Made by a program: the position numbers and the translations under genes. The notes under the pieces are model-generated. The model saw only the letters and a program-made list of their open reading frames with translations. It ran no database searches and was not told the origin of the DNA. DNA of 14,477 bases, taken from positions 1 to 14,477 of the forward strand of contig PUHO01000021.1 of NCBI GenBank assembly GCA_002995645.1, in the 5' to 3' direction. Origin of the DNA: SAR324 cluster bacterium (lineage in GTDB: Bacteria; SAR324; XYD2-FULL-50-16; HCM1). Of the stretch, positions 1 to 6,320 are shown piece after piece. The number at the start of each line of letters is the position of its first letter. The stretch's first letter is position 1.

Positions 1-100
1 TATACTACCAAGCAGCACCCCGGCAAACTCCCTTCCTCTACCACTAAGCAACAACCGGCAAACTCCCTTCCTTTTTTCATATCCAGAAACAAAATGCCCA
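1..100. repeat. Degenerate hairpin-array units at the left edge
   Basis: Two units of the repeat family that fills 860-1500 are recognisable by the shared core CCGGCAAACTCCCTTCCT (around 19-37 and 55-72) and by the T-run followed by CATATCCAG at 71-86. The left arm of the hairpin has decayed (no GGAAGC), so these copies no longer fold well. The array probably continues to the left of the window. Confidence 0.6.
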
Positions 101-108
101 TTTTCTTT

Positions 109-138
109 TTGACTTATTAGTAAAATACATAGTATATT
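109..138 (+). promoter_or_regulatory. Promoter of the coiled-coil membrane protein (repeat-borne)
   Basis: A TTGACT -35 (109-114), an 18-bp spacer and a TATATT -10 (133-138) lie about 48 bp upstream of the ATG at 186. The same promoter module recurs at 967, 1101, 1208 and 1527, which supports it as a real unit. No transcript data are available. Confidence 0.55.
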
Positions 139-185
139 AAACTTAAGTACTCCATAAGTTGCAACTTCGTTATTTAGGATCGTGT

Positions 186-851
186 ATGAACTGGGAATTT
201 ATCATTACTCTTGCCGGCTTCTTTGTTGCCTTCGGTGCCTTTCTTACTACTATTTTATTAAACATGGAAAAACGTTTGAATCATAACGTTGACAATGTTA
301 GAAAAGACGTGCAAGAGGTCAAAGAAGAAGTTAAAGAAGTTAGAACAGAACTGAAAGAAGATATCGCTAATGTTCGGGTAGAGATTAAAGAAGTTAAAGA
401 AGAACTGAAAGAAGATATCGCTAATGTTAGAACAGAACTGAAAGAAGATATCGCTAATGTTCGGGTAGAGATTAAAGAAGTTAAAGAAGAACTGAAAGAA
501 GATATCGCTAATGTTCGGGTAGAACTTAAAGAAGTTAAGCATGAGCTTAAAGAAGACATCGCTAATGTTAGAACAGAACTGAAAGAAGACATCGCTAATG
601 TTAGAACAGAACTGAAAGAAGACATCGCTAATGTTAGAACAGAACTTAAAGAAGATATCGCTAATGTTAGAACAGAACTTAAAGAAGACTTTGAGTATAA
701 AACACAAAACGTTAAAGAAGAACTTAAAGAAGACTTTGAGTATAAAATAGAAGGCGTACAAAAAGAAATAGAAGAAGTCAAAGGAGATATCAAAGAAATT
801 AGAAGTTACGTAGTGTTTGGGCGTATTAATGATAGAGCTAGTAATGAATAG
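186..851 (+). CDS. Membrane-anchored hendecad coiled-coil protein, function unknown
   Basis: This gene encodes about 221 residues and I do not recognise a named family. The frame is open from a TTG at 159, but I chose the ATG at 186 because AGGA at 176-179 is well spaced before it and the protein then begins directly with a membrane helix. Residues 3-24 are one hydrophobic segment and nearly all the rest is charged coiled coil. The core is eight copies of the decapeptide ELKEDIANVR, joined as 11-residue units and interrupted three times by 7-residue inserts such as EIKEVKE. That mixes hendecad and heptad periodicity, as in long rod-like coiled coils. Two ELKEDFEYK units follow, and then a short non-repetitive tail. 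The DNA is correspondingly a 33-bp in-frame tandem repeat prone to copy-number change. A structural, scaffold or membrane-tether role is plausible but only inferred. Confidence 0.75.
   Translation: MNWEFIITLAGFFVAFGAFLTTILLNMEKRLNHNVDNVRKDVQEVKEEVKEVRTELKEDIANVRVEIKEVKEELKEDIANVRTELKEDIANVRVEIKEVKEELKEDIANVRVELKEVKHELKEDIANVRTELKEDIANVRTELKEDIANVRTELKEDIANVRTELKEDFEYKTQNVKEELKEDFEYKIEGVQKEIEEVKGDIKEIRSYVVFGRINDRASNE
361..690 (+). repeat. 33-bp in-frame tandem repeat inside the coiled-coil gene
   Basis: Near-identical 33-bp units (GAAGATATCGCTAATGTT plus flanks) repeat head to tail, with 21-bp insert units between some of them. All unit lengths are multiples of three, so gain or loss changes rod length without a frameshift. 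Synonymous differences (gatatc/gacatc, gaactg/gaactt) group neighbouring units, which suggests local expansion. Confidence 0.85.
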
Positions 852-914
852 GTAAAAGCATAGCCCTAAGATAAAGAAGGAAGCCGGCAAACTTGCTTCC
901 TAAACCACAAAGAA

Positions 915-943
915 GGAAGCCGGGCAACTCGCTTCCTTTTTTT
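915..943 (+). terminator. Intrinsic terminator downstream of the coiled-coil gene
   Basis: GGAAGC (915-920) pairs with GCTTCC (931-936) around the loop CGGGCAACTC and is followed directly by seven T residues. It lies 64 bp after the stop codon of the upstream gene. A second hairpin at 879-900 precedes it without a T-run. Confidence 0.7.
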
Positions 944-966
944 ATATCCAGAAATAAAACTTTATT

Positions 967-995
967 TTGACTTGCTGCTAAAATAGTAATATGGT
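967..995 (+). promoter_or_regulatory. Repeat-borne promoter, copy 2
   Basis: TTGACT (967-972), a 17-bp spacer and TATGGT (990-995). A transcript from here would run through the hairpin at 1023-1044 towards the T-run near 1071-1076, about 75 nt, and would contain no gene. The -10 element matches consensus at four of six positions. Confidence 0.4.
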
Positions 996-1100
996 AACTT
1001 CATAAATCGTAACCACCAAGAAGGAAGCCGGGCAACTAGCTTCCTACACCACCAAGAAAGAAAGCCTCCCTTTTTTCATATCCAGAAATAAAACTTTATT

Positions 1101-1129
1101 TTGGCTTGTTGCTAAAATAGTAATATGGT
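1101..1129 (+). promoter_or_regulatory. Repeat-borne promoter, copy 3
   Basis: TTGGCT (1101-1106), a 17-bp spacer and TATGGT (1124-1129). The product would be a short RNA of roughly 50 nt ending at the hairpin and T-run at 1157-1183. The -35 carries one substitution relative to the other copies. Confidence 0.35.
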
Positions 1130-1156
1130 AACTTCATAAATCGTAACCACAAAGAA

Positions 1157-1183
1157 GGAAGCCGGGAAACTTGCTTCCTTTTT
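1157..1183 (+). terminator. Array hairpin with T-run
   Basis: GGAAGC (1157-1162) and GCTTCC (1173-1178) enclose CGGGAAACTT and are followed by five T residues, immediately upstream of the next promoter copy. It would end RNA started at promoter copy 3. Confidence 0.55.
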
Positions 1184-1207
1184 CATATCCAGAAATAAAA
1201 CTTTATT

Positions 1208-1236
1208 TTGACTTGTTGCTAAAATAGTAATATGTT
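1208..1236 (+). promoter_or_regulatory. Repeat-borne promoter, copy 4
   Basis: TTGACT (1208-1213), a 17-bp spacer and TATGTT (1231-1236). The predicted transcript would carry six successive hairpin units up to the weak hairpin and T-run near 1480-1498. Confidence 0.4.
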
Positions 1237-1526
1237 AACTGCATAAATCGTAACCACAAAGAAGAAAGCCGGTAAACTTACTTCCTAAAGCACCAAGAAG
1301 GAAGCCGGGCAACTCGCTTCCTACACCACAAAGAAGGAAGCCGGCAAATTAGCTTCCTATGCCACAAAGAAGGAAGCTGGGCAACTCGCTTCCTACACCA
1401 CAAAGAAGGAAGCCGGCAAATTAGCTTCCTATGCCACAAAGAAGGAAGCCGGGCAACTTACTTCCTACACCACCAAGAAAGAAAGCCTCTCTTTTTCATA
1501 TCCAGAAATAAAACTTTATTTTATTT

Positions 1527-1555
1527 TTGACTTAGTACTAAAATAGTAATATAAT
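1527..1555 (+). promoter_or_regulatory. Promoter of the lipoprotein gene (best copy of the repeated module)
   Basis: TTGACT (1527-1532), a 17-bp spacer and a perfect TATAAT (1550-1555). It is the fifth copy of the module and the strongest by consensus. Initiation near 1562 would give a leader of about 145 nt. Confidence 0.7.
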
Positions 1556-1572
1556 AACAAAGTAATGTTAAA

Positions 1573-1602
1573 ATACAACGCTCTTGCACTAAGAGCTTGT
1601 AT
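1573..1602 (+). promoter_or_regulatory. Stable hairpin in the lipoprotein mRNA leader
   Basis: ATACAA plus GCTCTT (one bulged C between them) pairs with AAGAGC plus TTGTAT around the loop GCACT. That gives 12 base pairs near the predicted 5' end of the transcript. No T-run follows, so it is more likely a 5' stabilising or regulatory structure than a terminator. Confidence 0.45.
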
Positions 1603-1705
1603 ATAACTAAACTTTGCTCGCATCATTTGTGACGCTTCCAAAAGAGTATTGTTGCCAAGGAAATAAATTGAATGACTGCGCAATAAACTATGAATAGGGT
1701 GAGTT

Positions 1706-2584
1706 ATGAAAAAAATACTTTTTTGTTTGTTATTAATTGCTATTGTTACCGGGGTATACGCTTGTTCAAGCGGGGCGGCGGATAGTAAGCAAACCGACGA
1801 TACGCAACTTAAAGAGCTACAAACGCAAATAGAGGCTTTGCAAGCGAAAAATAGTAAAGAAGAAGCGGCAATTAAGCAGTTGAAAGAGCAAATGGGGCAC
1901 GATTTAGGCGGCAGCCAAATAGACGGCAATCAGTTGACAGAACTACAAATGCAACTTGAAAACTTGAAGACAAAAGCTAAACAAGAAGAAACGGAAATTA
2001 GCGCATTGAAAGAGCAAACTAGCCTAGCTTCTAACGATTGGTTTAACCACATACCGGAGAAACCACCGCTTGATTGGGCTGGCGGCGTTACCTTTACTTC
2101 TTCTATATCAAAAGGCGAGGCGTACATTGATATTGCCGTTTCTACCGGTAACAAGCTAGACACCATAGACTTAACAGGTACGAAAATTAATTATTTTCAT
2201 ATAAAACGAAAAGATTTTGCAAAAGAACTACATAGAAACGGTTATGACGATACGATTCCACTTGATAATTTTGAAGTCAATTTTTGTTTTGGTAAGCGAT
2301 CCGCTTGTGCACAAGATAACCCGGCGTTCAAAGCAGCTTATCCAGATGCTTGTACAGTGGGGCACAGTGCAAAAATTCATTCTAATTGTAGTGAGTATGC
2401 GGCAAAAGAAAAGTATAAAGATTTCTTGCTAGTAGCTTTAGAAGTGGCGCAAGATGCCTTAGGCAAGCATACTTGTTGGTATCCGGTTAACGGCGCTATG
2501 GCTTCCCACTCTTGCCACCATAAAAAATGGCACTTCCAAAAGGATATTGCTTCTTGGGCAATAGACTTAACGACAGCGCAATAA
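1706..2584 (+). CDS. Coiled-coil lipoprotein with a six-cysteine C-terminal module
   Basis: The product is 292 residues. The start is fixed by GGGTGAG at 1697-1703 and a textbook lipoprotein signal: MKK, a hydrophobic stretch, then VYAC with the lipidated cysteine at 20. Serine after the cysteine would send it to the outer membrane under the usual Lol rule. Residues ~33-105 form two charged, Gln/Lys/Glu-rich coiled-coil blocks (LKELQTQIEALQ and LTELQMQLENLK) separated by a Gly-rich hinge. Residues ~110-292 form a probable globular domain with cysteines at 194, 201, 216, 228, 257 and 270, enough for three disulfides in the periplasm, and a His/Cys-rich SHSCHHKKW segment. I do not recognise the domain. 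The promoter is at 1527-1555 and the terminator at 2594-2619. The 3' 375 bp are duplicated just downstream. Confidence 0.85.
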   Translation: MKKILFCLLLIAIVTGVYACSSGAADSKQTDDTQLKELQTQIEALQAKNSKEEAAIKQLKEQMGHDLGGSQIDGNQLTELQMQLENLKTKAKQEETEISALKEQTSLASNDWFNHIPEKPPLDWAGGVTFTSSISKGEAYIDIAVSTGNKLDTIDLTGTKINYFHIKRKDFAKELHRNGYDDTIPLDNFEVNFCFGKRSACAQDNPAFKAAYPDACTVGHSAKIHSNCSEYAAKEKYKDFLLVALEVAQDALGKHTCWYPVNGAMASHSCHHKKWHFQKDIASWAIDLTTAQ

Positions 2585-2593
2585 ACTCTTCCT

Positions 2594-2619
2594 AAGCCTC
2601 GCAAAAACGGGGCTTTTTT
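2594..2619 (+). terminator. Terminator of the lipoprotein gene
   Basis: AAGCCTCG (2594-2601) pairs with CGGGGCTT (2608-2615, one G-U pair) around CAAAAA and ends in six T residues. It sits 10 bp after the stop codon and is copied with the duplication at 2997-3022. Confidence 0.9.
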
Positions 2620-2630
2620 GTTAGCAAAAG

Positions 2631-2662
2631 AATAGACTTAACGACAGCGCAATAAACTCTTC
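2631..2662 (+). repeat. Third copy of the lipoprotein gene 3' tail at the duplication join
   Basis: The end of the gene (ATAGACTTAACGACAGCGCA plus the stop and ACTCTTCC) occurs at about 2562-2593, 2631-2662 and 2965-2996. The middle copy has no gene body before it and runs directly into the internal sequence CACTTGATAATTTTG, marking the recombination junction at TTCC. Confidence 0.85.
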
Positions 2663-2988
2663 CACTTGATAATTTTGAAATCAATTTTTGTTTTGGTAAG
2701 CGATTCGCTTGTGCACAAAATAACCCGGCGTTCAAAGCAGCTTATCCAGATGCTTGTACAGTGGGGCACAGTGCAAAAAATCATTCTAATTGTAGTGAGT
2801 ATGCGGCAAAAGAAAAGTATAAAGATTTCTTGCTAGTAGCTTTAGAAGTGGCGCAAGATGCCTTAGGCAAGCATACTTGTTGGTATCCGGCTAACGGCGC
2901 TATGGCTTCCCACTCTTGCCACCATAAAAAATGGCACTTCCAAAAGGATATTGCTTCTTGGGCAATAGACTTAACGACAGCGCAATAA
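2660..2988 (+). pseudogene. Duplicated 3' fragment of the lipoprotein gene
   Basis: This is a near-identical copy of 2256-2584, offset by 404 bp. It lacks the signal peptide, lipobox, coiled coils and first half of the globular domain. An in-frame TAA lies just upstream of the join (inside the copied tail at 2631-2662) and there is no ATG or promoter. Translation could only start at internal codons such as the GTG at 2761. All six cysteines of the C-terminal module are kept, with a few substitutions (S199F, D204N, I224N and V261A in parent numbering). The join shares TTCC with both partners, so it looks like a microhomology or slippage duplication. It is most likely a dead fragment. Confidence 0.85.
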
Positions 2989-2996
2989 ATCTTCCT

Positions 2997-3022
2997 AAGC
3001 CTCGCAAAAACGGGGCTTTTTT
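2997..3022 (+). terminator. Duplicated terminator
   Basis: This is an identical copy of the hairpin and T-run at 2594-2619. It now lies 14 bp beyond the stop codon of the convergent KAP NTPase gene. It has no T-run on the minus strand, so it is not an obvious terminator for that gene. Confidence 0.85.
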
Positions 3023-3036
3023 GTTAGCAAGAGAAG

Positions 3037-4668
3037 CTAGTTTGAACTTTTCGTTAGTTGCATGTATGCAAAGGTTTCTTTTAAGATTGTAGTTCCTAGT
3101 AGGTTCTTATGTTTCCTCTCGAAATTATTTATCTTGCCATATATGTTATCTCGAAACGCTGTAAGTGCTAAGACGGAACGTGGATCTTCATTTACGGGAA
3201 ATGGATCTTTATTTCTGGTATAGGAAAACAATAATGCTATTAAACTAGAATGATTATAATAATTGTTATACTCCTCTTTTTTTATAGGAGTTTCCTCGCA
3301 AAGGAAACTTTGAAGACTAAGTTGAATAGGATATAGCAAAAACTCTCTAAACGGCGGGTTCTTGTTATCTGGAGCGATCTCCCTTGTATATGTCTTATAC
3401 TTGTTTTCATTTATAGCTAATAATTCTTTAAAATCTTCTTTTCTTGTTAGTTCCTCAGTGAAATTTTTCCTTTTTAAAACTTTTTCTGTTACTTTATTAG
3501 TTAAAATGTTCTTTTTTAATTCTTCTTGGAAAAGATAAATAAAAACGCCTAACATACATAATAATCTATATCCTAGCGAAGCGGTATCAGCAGAAAAGTC
3601 TTTGTTAATAATATTAAATATTTTTAAGTTATTAAAGAAAGTTTCTGCTTGTCGTAAAGAAATACCATGATGTTTAAACAAATCTTCCCAAAAAGTTAGG
3701 CACTGTTTAGCCTGATTTGCTGGTAGTAAGTTGCTGGCTTTTTGGCGCTCTAAGTATTGAGTTATTTGACCGTCTACTACATCGTTTACCTGCAAGAAAC
3801 CTTCTTTTTCTACAAGATCGGCAAATAAACGATAGGCGTTATTTTGTTCTTTGTCATTCTCTTTCTCTATATGAGAAAAAGGCAAGTCTACAGTGAATTT
3901 GAAAAACTTATTTAAATAGGTTACTTCGTCTATGTCTTCGCCATATTGTTTTTTTACAATAGCATAGAGTTGCGTTATATTTGTGCTAAATATAAAAAAT
4001 ACTTTTGGTACGTCAAAAACATGTTTTACTTTTTCTAATAAAGCAAGAGCAAAAGAAGGGTTACAGCGATCTAGCTCATCAATAACCATTACAATAGAGC
4101 TATATTTTGTAATTTCTTCTAAACTATCTTTAAAGGCTTTCAAGGTTTCAGTAGCTTGTTCAAGTGATTTTAAATTATCTTGTATGCTTGTATCTCTAAA
4201 TTGTTTATTTACTTCTTCAGCAAACTCTGCTGCATCTGTTTTCAACAAATGTTGTGATACTGCATTTATTGCAACTTTTCCTCCAACTTTCAAAATAGGA
4301 ATAGCCGCATTTAATAAATCTTTTTTAAGTATGGCTTTAACTTGCTTTGTAAATTTTGTTTTATCTATATGGGAACTTATACTAGCAATCAGCACTGCTA
4401 AAGGATTATCTGTATAATCATATTGATAAGCATTCACATATATAGGCAATATATTTTCTTCGTTCCCTTTAATTAGGTTAATCAGTTTATAACAAAATTC
4501 CGTTTTGCCAACACCCCAAGAACCGTTTAACAGCAAAGGCGATAAGGTAAGCTCTGGATTTTTCACAAATTTAATTAAATTCACGGCAATCGCTTCTCTA
4601 TAAAATTCGTCTCTGCCGTTTTTGTCTTTATCGTCAAAGGTTCTATCTTCCATTTTTATATCTTCCAT
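3037..4668 (-). CDS. KAP-family P-loop NTPase
   Basis: The product is 543 residues. The Walker A motif is NGSWGVGKTEF (residues 48-58), followed by VNAYQYDYTDNPL (78-90), the equivalent of the 'NAWxYDYxDNP' stretch typical of KAP ATPases. Walker B is SIVMVIDELDRCNPSFALAL (191-210), with a sensor-like VFFIFSTN at 223-230. The hydrophobic stretch at 120-142 is moderate, and I do not call a membrane helix. The C-terminal half is helical and unassigned. KAP NTPases occur in mobile elements, phage-exclusion proteins and defence loci. With no partner gene beside it, the role is open. The start at 4668 is supported by GAGGAGAG 8 nt upstream; an in-frame ATG at 4653 is an alternative. A possible promoter is TTGTTT, a 17-bp spacer and TATAAA on the minus strand near 4708-4736. 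Confidence 0.9.
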   Translation of the reverse strand: MEDIKMEDRTFDDKDKNGRDEFYREAIAVNLIKFVKNPELTLSPLLLNGSWGVGKTEFCYKLINLIKGNEENILPIYVNAYQYDYTDNPLAVLIASISSHIDKTKFTKQVKAILKKDLLNAAIPILKVGGKVAINAVSQHLLKTDAAEFAEEVNKQFRDTSIQDNLKSLEQATETLKAFKDSLEEITKYSSIVMVIDELDRCNPSFALALLEKVKHVFDVPKVFFIFSTNITQLYAIVKKQYGEDIDEVTYLNKFFKFTVDLPFSHIEKENDKEQNNAYRLFADLVEKEGFLQVNDVVDGQITQYLERQKASNLLPANQAKQCLTFWEDLFKHHGISLRQAETFFNNLKIFNIINKDFSADTASLGYRLLCMLGVFIYLFQEELKKNILTNKVTEKVLKRKNFTEELTRKEDFKELLAINENKYKTYTREIAPDNKNPPFREFLLYPIQLSLQSFLCEETPIKKEEYNNYYNHSSLIALLFSYTRNKDPFPVNEDPRSVLALTAFRDNIYGKINNFERKHKNLLGTTILKETFAYMQLTKSSN

Positions 4669-4759
4669 TGTGAAGCTCTCCTCTTGCTTGGTAGTTTCTT
4701 ATAATAGCTAGCTTTTTTATATTATTATTTATAAACCTAAACAAGTCGCTTTGTCTATG

Positions 4760-4788
4760 TTTACTTTATACATTGTATTGTATATACT
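4760..4788 (+). promoter_or_regulatory. Promoter of the first EamA transporter
   Basis: TTTACT (4760-4765), a 17-bp spacer and TATACT (4783-4788). Initiation near 4795 would place the operator-like motif at 4806-4831 within the leader. Confidence 0.5.
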
Positions 4789-4805
4789 CTACTTAACAAT
4801 ATGCT

Positions 4806-4831
4806 TACTAGGTTGCTAATTTAGCAAAACC
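4806..4831 (+). promoter_or_regulatory. Operator-like imperfect inverted repeat upstream of the first EamA gene
   Basis: TACTAGGTTGCTA (4806-4818) is followed by TAGCAAAACC (4822-4831), giving an imperfect palindrome. Read on the other strand the left arm is TAGCAACCTAGTA. The same string, with small changes, lies between the -35 and hairpin of every 133-bp repeat and upstream of the MFS gene (9584-9594). A shared repressor site is plausible. Confidence 0.4.
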
Positions 4832-4864
4832 ATATAAGCATTTTCATTTTAAGAAGGACGCTAC

Positions 4865-5749
4865 ATGACAAATCTAATTACAATAACGCTACAACATATG
4901 AACTCCCATACTAAAGGCGTTTTAATTGCCGCTCTTGGCGCAACGCTCATCAGTTTAGATTTTATCTTTATTCGCTTTTCCGGCGTGTCCGGCTTTGATA
5001 CTGCCTTTTTATTCGGCTTGTTTTCAACTATATCTATGGCGGCTTATATTCAATTTATTGCTAAAGATAACTTGAAAGAGGTAATAAAAACAGGTGGATT
5101 TCCTTTGCTAGGCTCTGCTTTTTTAATGTTAGTCGGCGTTACGTCTTTGATTTTTGCTACTAAAAACACGTCCATAGCAGACGTAGCCGTTATTTTTAGT
5201 GCAGCGCCGGCAATTGCCGCTTTGTTTACTTGGGTGTTTTTACGAGAAACAACAAAAGCTTCTACTTGGATAGCGATTGTTGCCGTTATGGCAGGGATTG
5301 GGATTGTTGTATCCGGTTCTTTTCAAGCCGGTCAGCTTTTTGGTAATGCTATGGCGATTATTGGCGTAACCGGTGTGGCGCTTAATTATACTTTAGTACG
5401 AAAATACAAGCATGTAAGCCGTATAGGTGCTATTGGCATGGGTGGCTTTTTAATTGCTATAGTCATGGTTTTTCTGGCGCATTGGTCTAGTTACACTATG
5501 CAAACGTGGCTTATTATGGGAGTAATGGGGCTGTTCTCCGGTCCTTTTGGACGTGTCTTCACCTTATCGGCAACTAGATATATCACGCCGTCAGAAGTCG
5601 GCATTGTTATTATGTTAGAAGCGGTGTTAGCTCCTCTTTGGGCATATCTATTTTTTAGCGAAATTCCTCCTGTTTTAACTATTATTGGCGGCACGATCAT
5701 TGTCGTTACTATTATAATCTATTCGCTTGCAGGTATGAAAAAAAGTTAA
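4865..5749 (+). CDS. EamA/DMT-family transporter, copy 1
   Basis: The product is 294 residues and strongly hydrophobic. It has the ten-helix, internally duplicated architecture of the drug/metabolite transporter (EamA) superfamily: repeat one about residues 17-140, repeat two about 152-288. Recognisable features are the TKGVLIAALGATLISLDFIF start, FATKNTSIADVAVIFSAAPAIAAL around helix four, and PSEVGIVIMLEAVLAPLWAY in the second repeat, the usual 'EP.l.pl.a' position. It probably exports or imports a small metabolite; the substrate is unknown. AAGAAGGA at 4851-4858 decides the start. A close paralog follows at 6395. The gene is followed by a repeat-borne hairpin at 5807. Confidence 0.9.
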   Translation: MTNLITITLQHMNSHTKGVLIAALGATLISLDFIFIRFSGVSGFDTAFLFGLFSTISMAAYIQFIAKDNLKEVIKTGGFPLLGSAFLMLVGVTSLIFATKNTSIADVAVIFSAAPAIAALFTWVFLRETTKASTWIAIVAVMAGIGIVVSGSFQAGQLFGNAMAIIGVTGVALNYTLVRKYKHVSRIGAIGMGGFLIAIVMVFLAHWSSYTMQTWLIMGVMGLFSGPFGRVFTLSATRYITPSEVGIVIMLEAVLAPLWAYLFFSEIPPVLTIIGGTIIVVTIIIYSLAGMKKS

Positions 5750-5806
5750 ACTATTTTTAAAAAAGGTATTGACAAGTAGTAACCTAGTTTGCTAGTGTGT
5801 ATAAAT

Positions 5807-5840
5807 AAGCGAATGACTCCATTAAGAGTTGTTCGCTTTT
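5807..5840 (+). terminator. Intrinsic terminator after EamA copy 1 (first repeat unit)
   Basis: AAGCGAATGACTC pairs along all 13 positions (two G-U) with GAGTTGTTCGCTT around CATTAA, followed by a short T-run. It is the first hairpin downstream of the transporter stop codon. Confidence 0.8.
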
Positions 5841-6205
5841 GTATTATGTAAACTTAGAAAACAGGAATTAAGGCAAAGAAGAAATATTTTAACAAAAGGT
5901 ATTGACAAGTAGAAACCTAGTTTGCTAGTGTGTATAAATAAGCGAATGACTCTATTAAGAGTTGTTCGCTTTTGTGTTATGTAACATTAAAAAACAGGAA
6001 TAAGGGTAAAGAAGAAATATTTTAACAAAAAGTATTGACAAGTAGTAACCTAGCTTGCTAATGTGTATAAATAAGCGAATGACTCCATTAAGAGTTGTTC
6101 GCTTTTGTATTATGTAAACTTAGAAAACAGGAATAAGGACAAAGAAGAAATATTTTAACAAAAAGTATTGACAAGTAGTAACCTTGTTTGCTAGTGTGTA
6201 TAAAT

Positions 6206-6242
6206 AAGCGAATGACTCAGTTAAGAGTTGTTCGCTTTTTTG
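6206..6242 (+). terminator. Terminator hairpin of the fourth repeat unit
   Basis: It has the same 13-bp stem, here with loop AGTTAA, followed by six T residues. This stronger T-run directly abuts the stop codon of the MFS remnant on the other strand, as at 7401 and 8317. Confidence 0.8.
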
Positions 6243-6320
6243 TTATCCTTTCTCAATTTTGTATGGCATAAGATACCACGTTAATATAATGACAGCTGGT
6301 AAGATAGCCGTATTTGCGTT
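6243..6320 (-). pseudogene. C-terminal remnant of an MFS transporter gene, copy 1
   Basis: On the minus strand the last codons read TAILPAVIILTWYLMPYK then IEKG and a stop. The intact MFS gene at 8361 ends TGASILLLAVVLTWVSYK then VNHHKG and a stop. The alignment, the LTW core and the position of the stop right behind a terminator hairpin make this a relic of an MFS 3' end. Homology fades upstream of about 6315 and a stop follows. Confidence 0.7.

Larger units (their letters stand above)
860..1500. repeat. Array of 36-bp hairpin repeats with embedded terminator-promoter modules
   Basis: This long gene-free stretch is built from a hairpin unit of the form GGAAGC, a 10-nt loop (CGGGCAACTC or CGGCAAATTA) and GCTTCC, joined by ACACCACAAAGAA-like linkers. 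Clear hairpins lie at 879-900, 915-936, 1023-1044, 1157-1178, 1300-1321, 1336-1357, 1372-1393 and 1408-1429, with decayed copies at 1264-1286 and 1444-1466. From 1300 the period is exactly 36 bp and two loop types alternate, giving a 72-bp higher-order repeat. Some hairpins are followed by T-runs and then by a TTGACT promoter (967, 1101, 1208). There are no unique spacers, so it is not CRISPR. I see no convincing ORF here. Confidence 0.85.
5758..6242 (+). repeat. Four tandem 133-bp promoter-plus-hairpin repeats
   Basis: Four units at an exact 133-bp spacing fill the gap between the EamA genes. Each has a consensus -35 TTGACA (5769, 5902, 6035, 6168). This is followed at 18 bp by TGCTAGTGT or TGCTAATGT, an extended-type -10, with TATAAA just beyond. 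Next comes a 13-bp-stem hairpin (5807-5838, 5940-5971, 6073-6104, 6206-6237) with a T-run. After each of the first three hairpins comes a spacer ending in GAAGAAATATTTTAAC. Each unit would make an RNA that is little more than the hairpin itself. The operator-like TAGTAACCTAGTTTGCTAG lies between the promoter elements. A fifth copy lies at 7345-7436. There is no coding sequence here. Confidence 0.9.

Noticed and set aside
258..890. Long minus-strand open frames opposite the coiled-coil gene
   Set aside because: They are shadows of the 33-bp repeat. Their products are low-complexity (Phe/Ser/Leu runs), and there is no ribosome site, while the plus-strand reading gives a coherent coiled coil with a membrane helix.
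860..1500. CRISPR array
   Set aside because: The 36-bp period is CRISPR-like, but the units abut without unique spacers, the 'spacers' are the same linkers, and no cas gene is present.
2377..2604. Minus-strand frame opposite the lipoprotein C-terminus
   Set aside because: It overlaps a well-supported gene on the other strand, has no start signals, and is copied only because the DNA under it is duplicated.
2761..2988. Independent 75-residue protein from a GTG start
   Set aside because: The frame is a truncated copy of the lipoprotein C-terminus with no promoter or ribosome site, so I call it a gene fragment.
3983..4417. Plus-strand 144-codon frame inside the KAP NTPase gene
   Set aside because: It is antisense to conserved Walker B coding sequence, with no ribosome site and no recognisable protein features.
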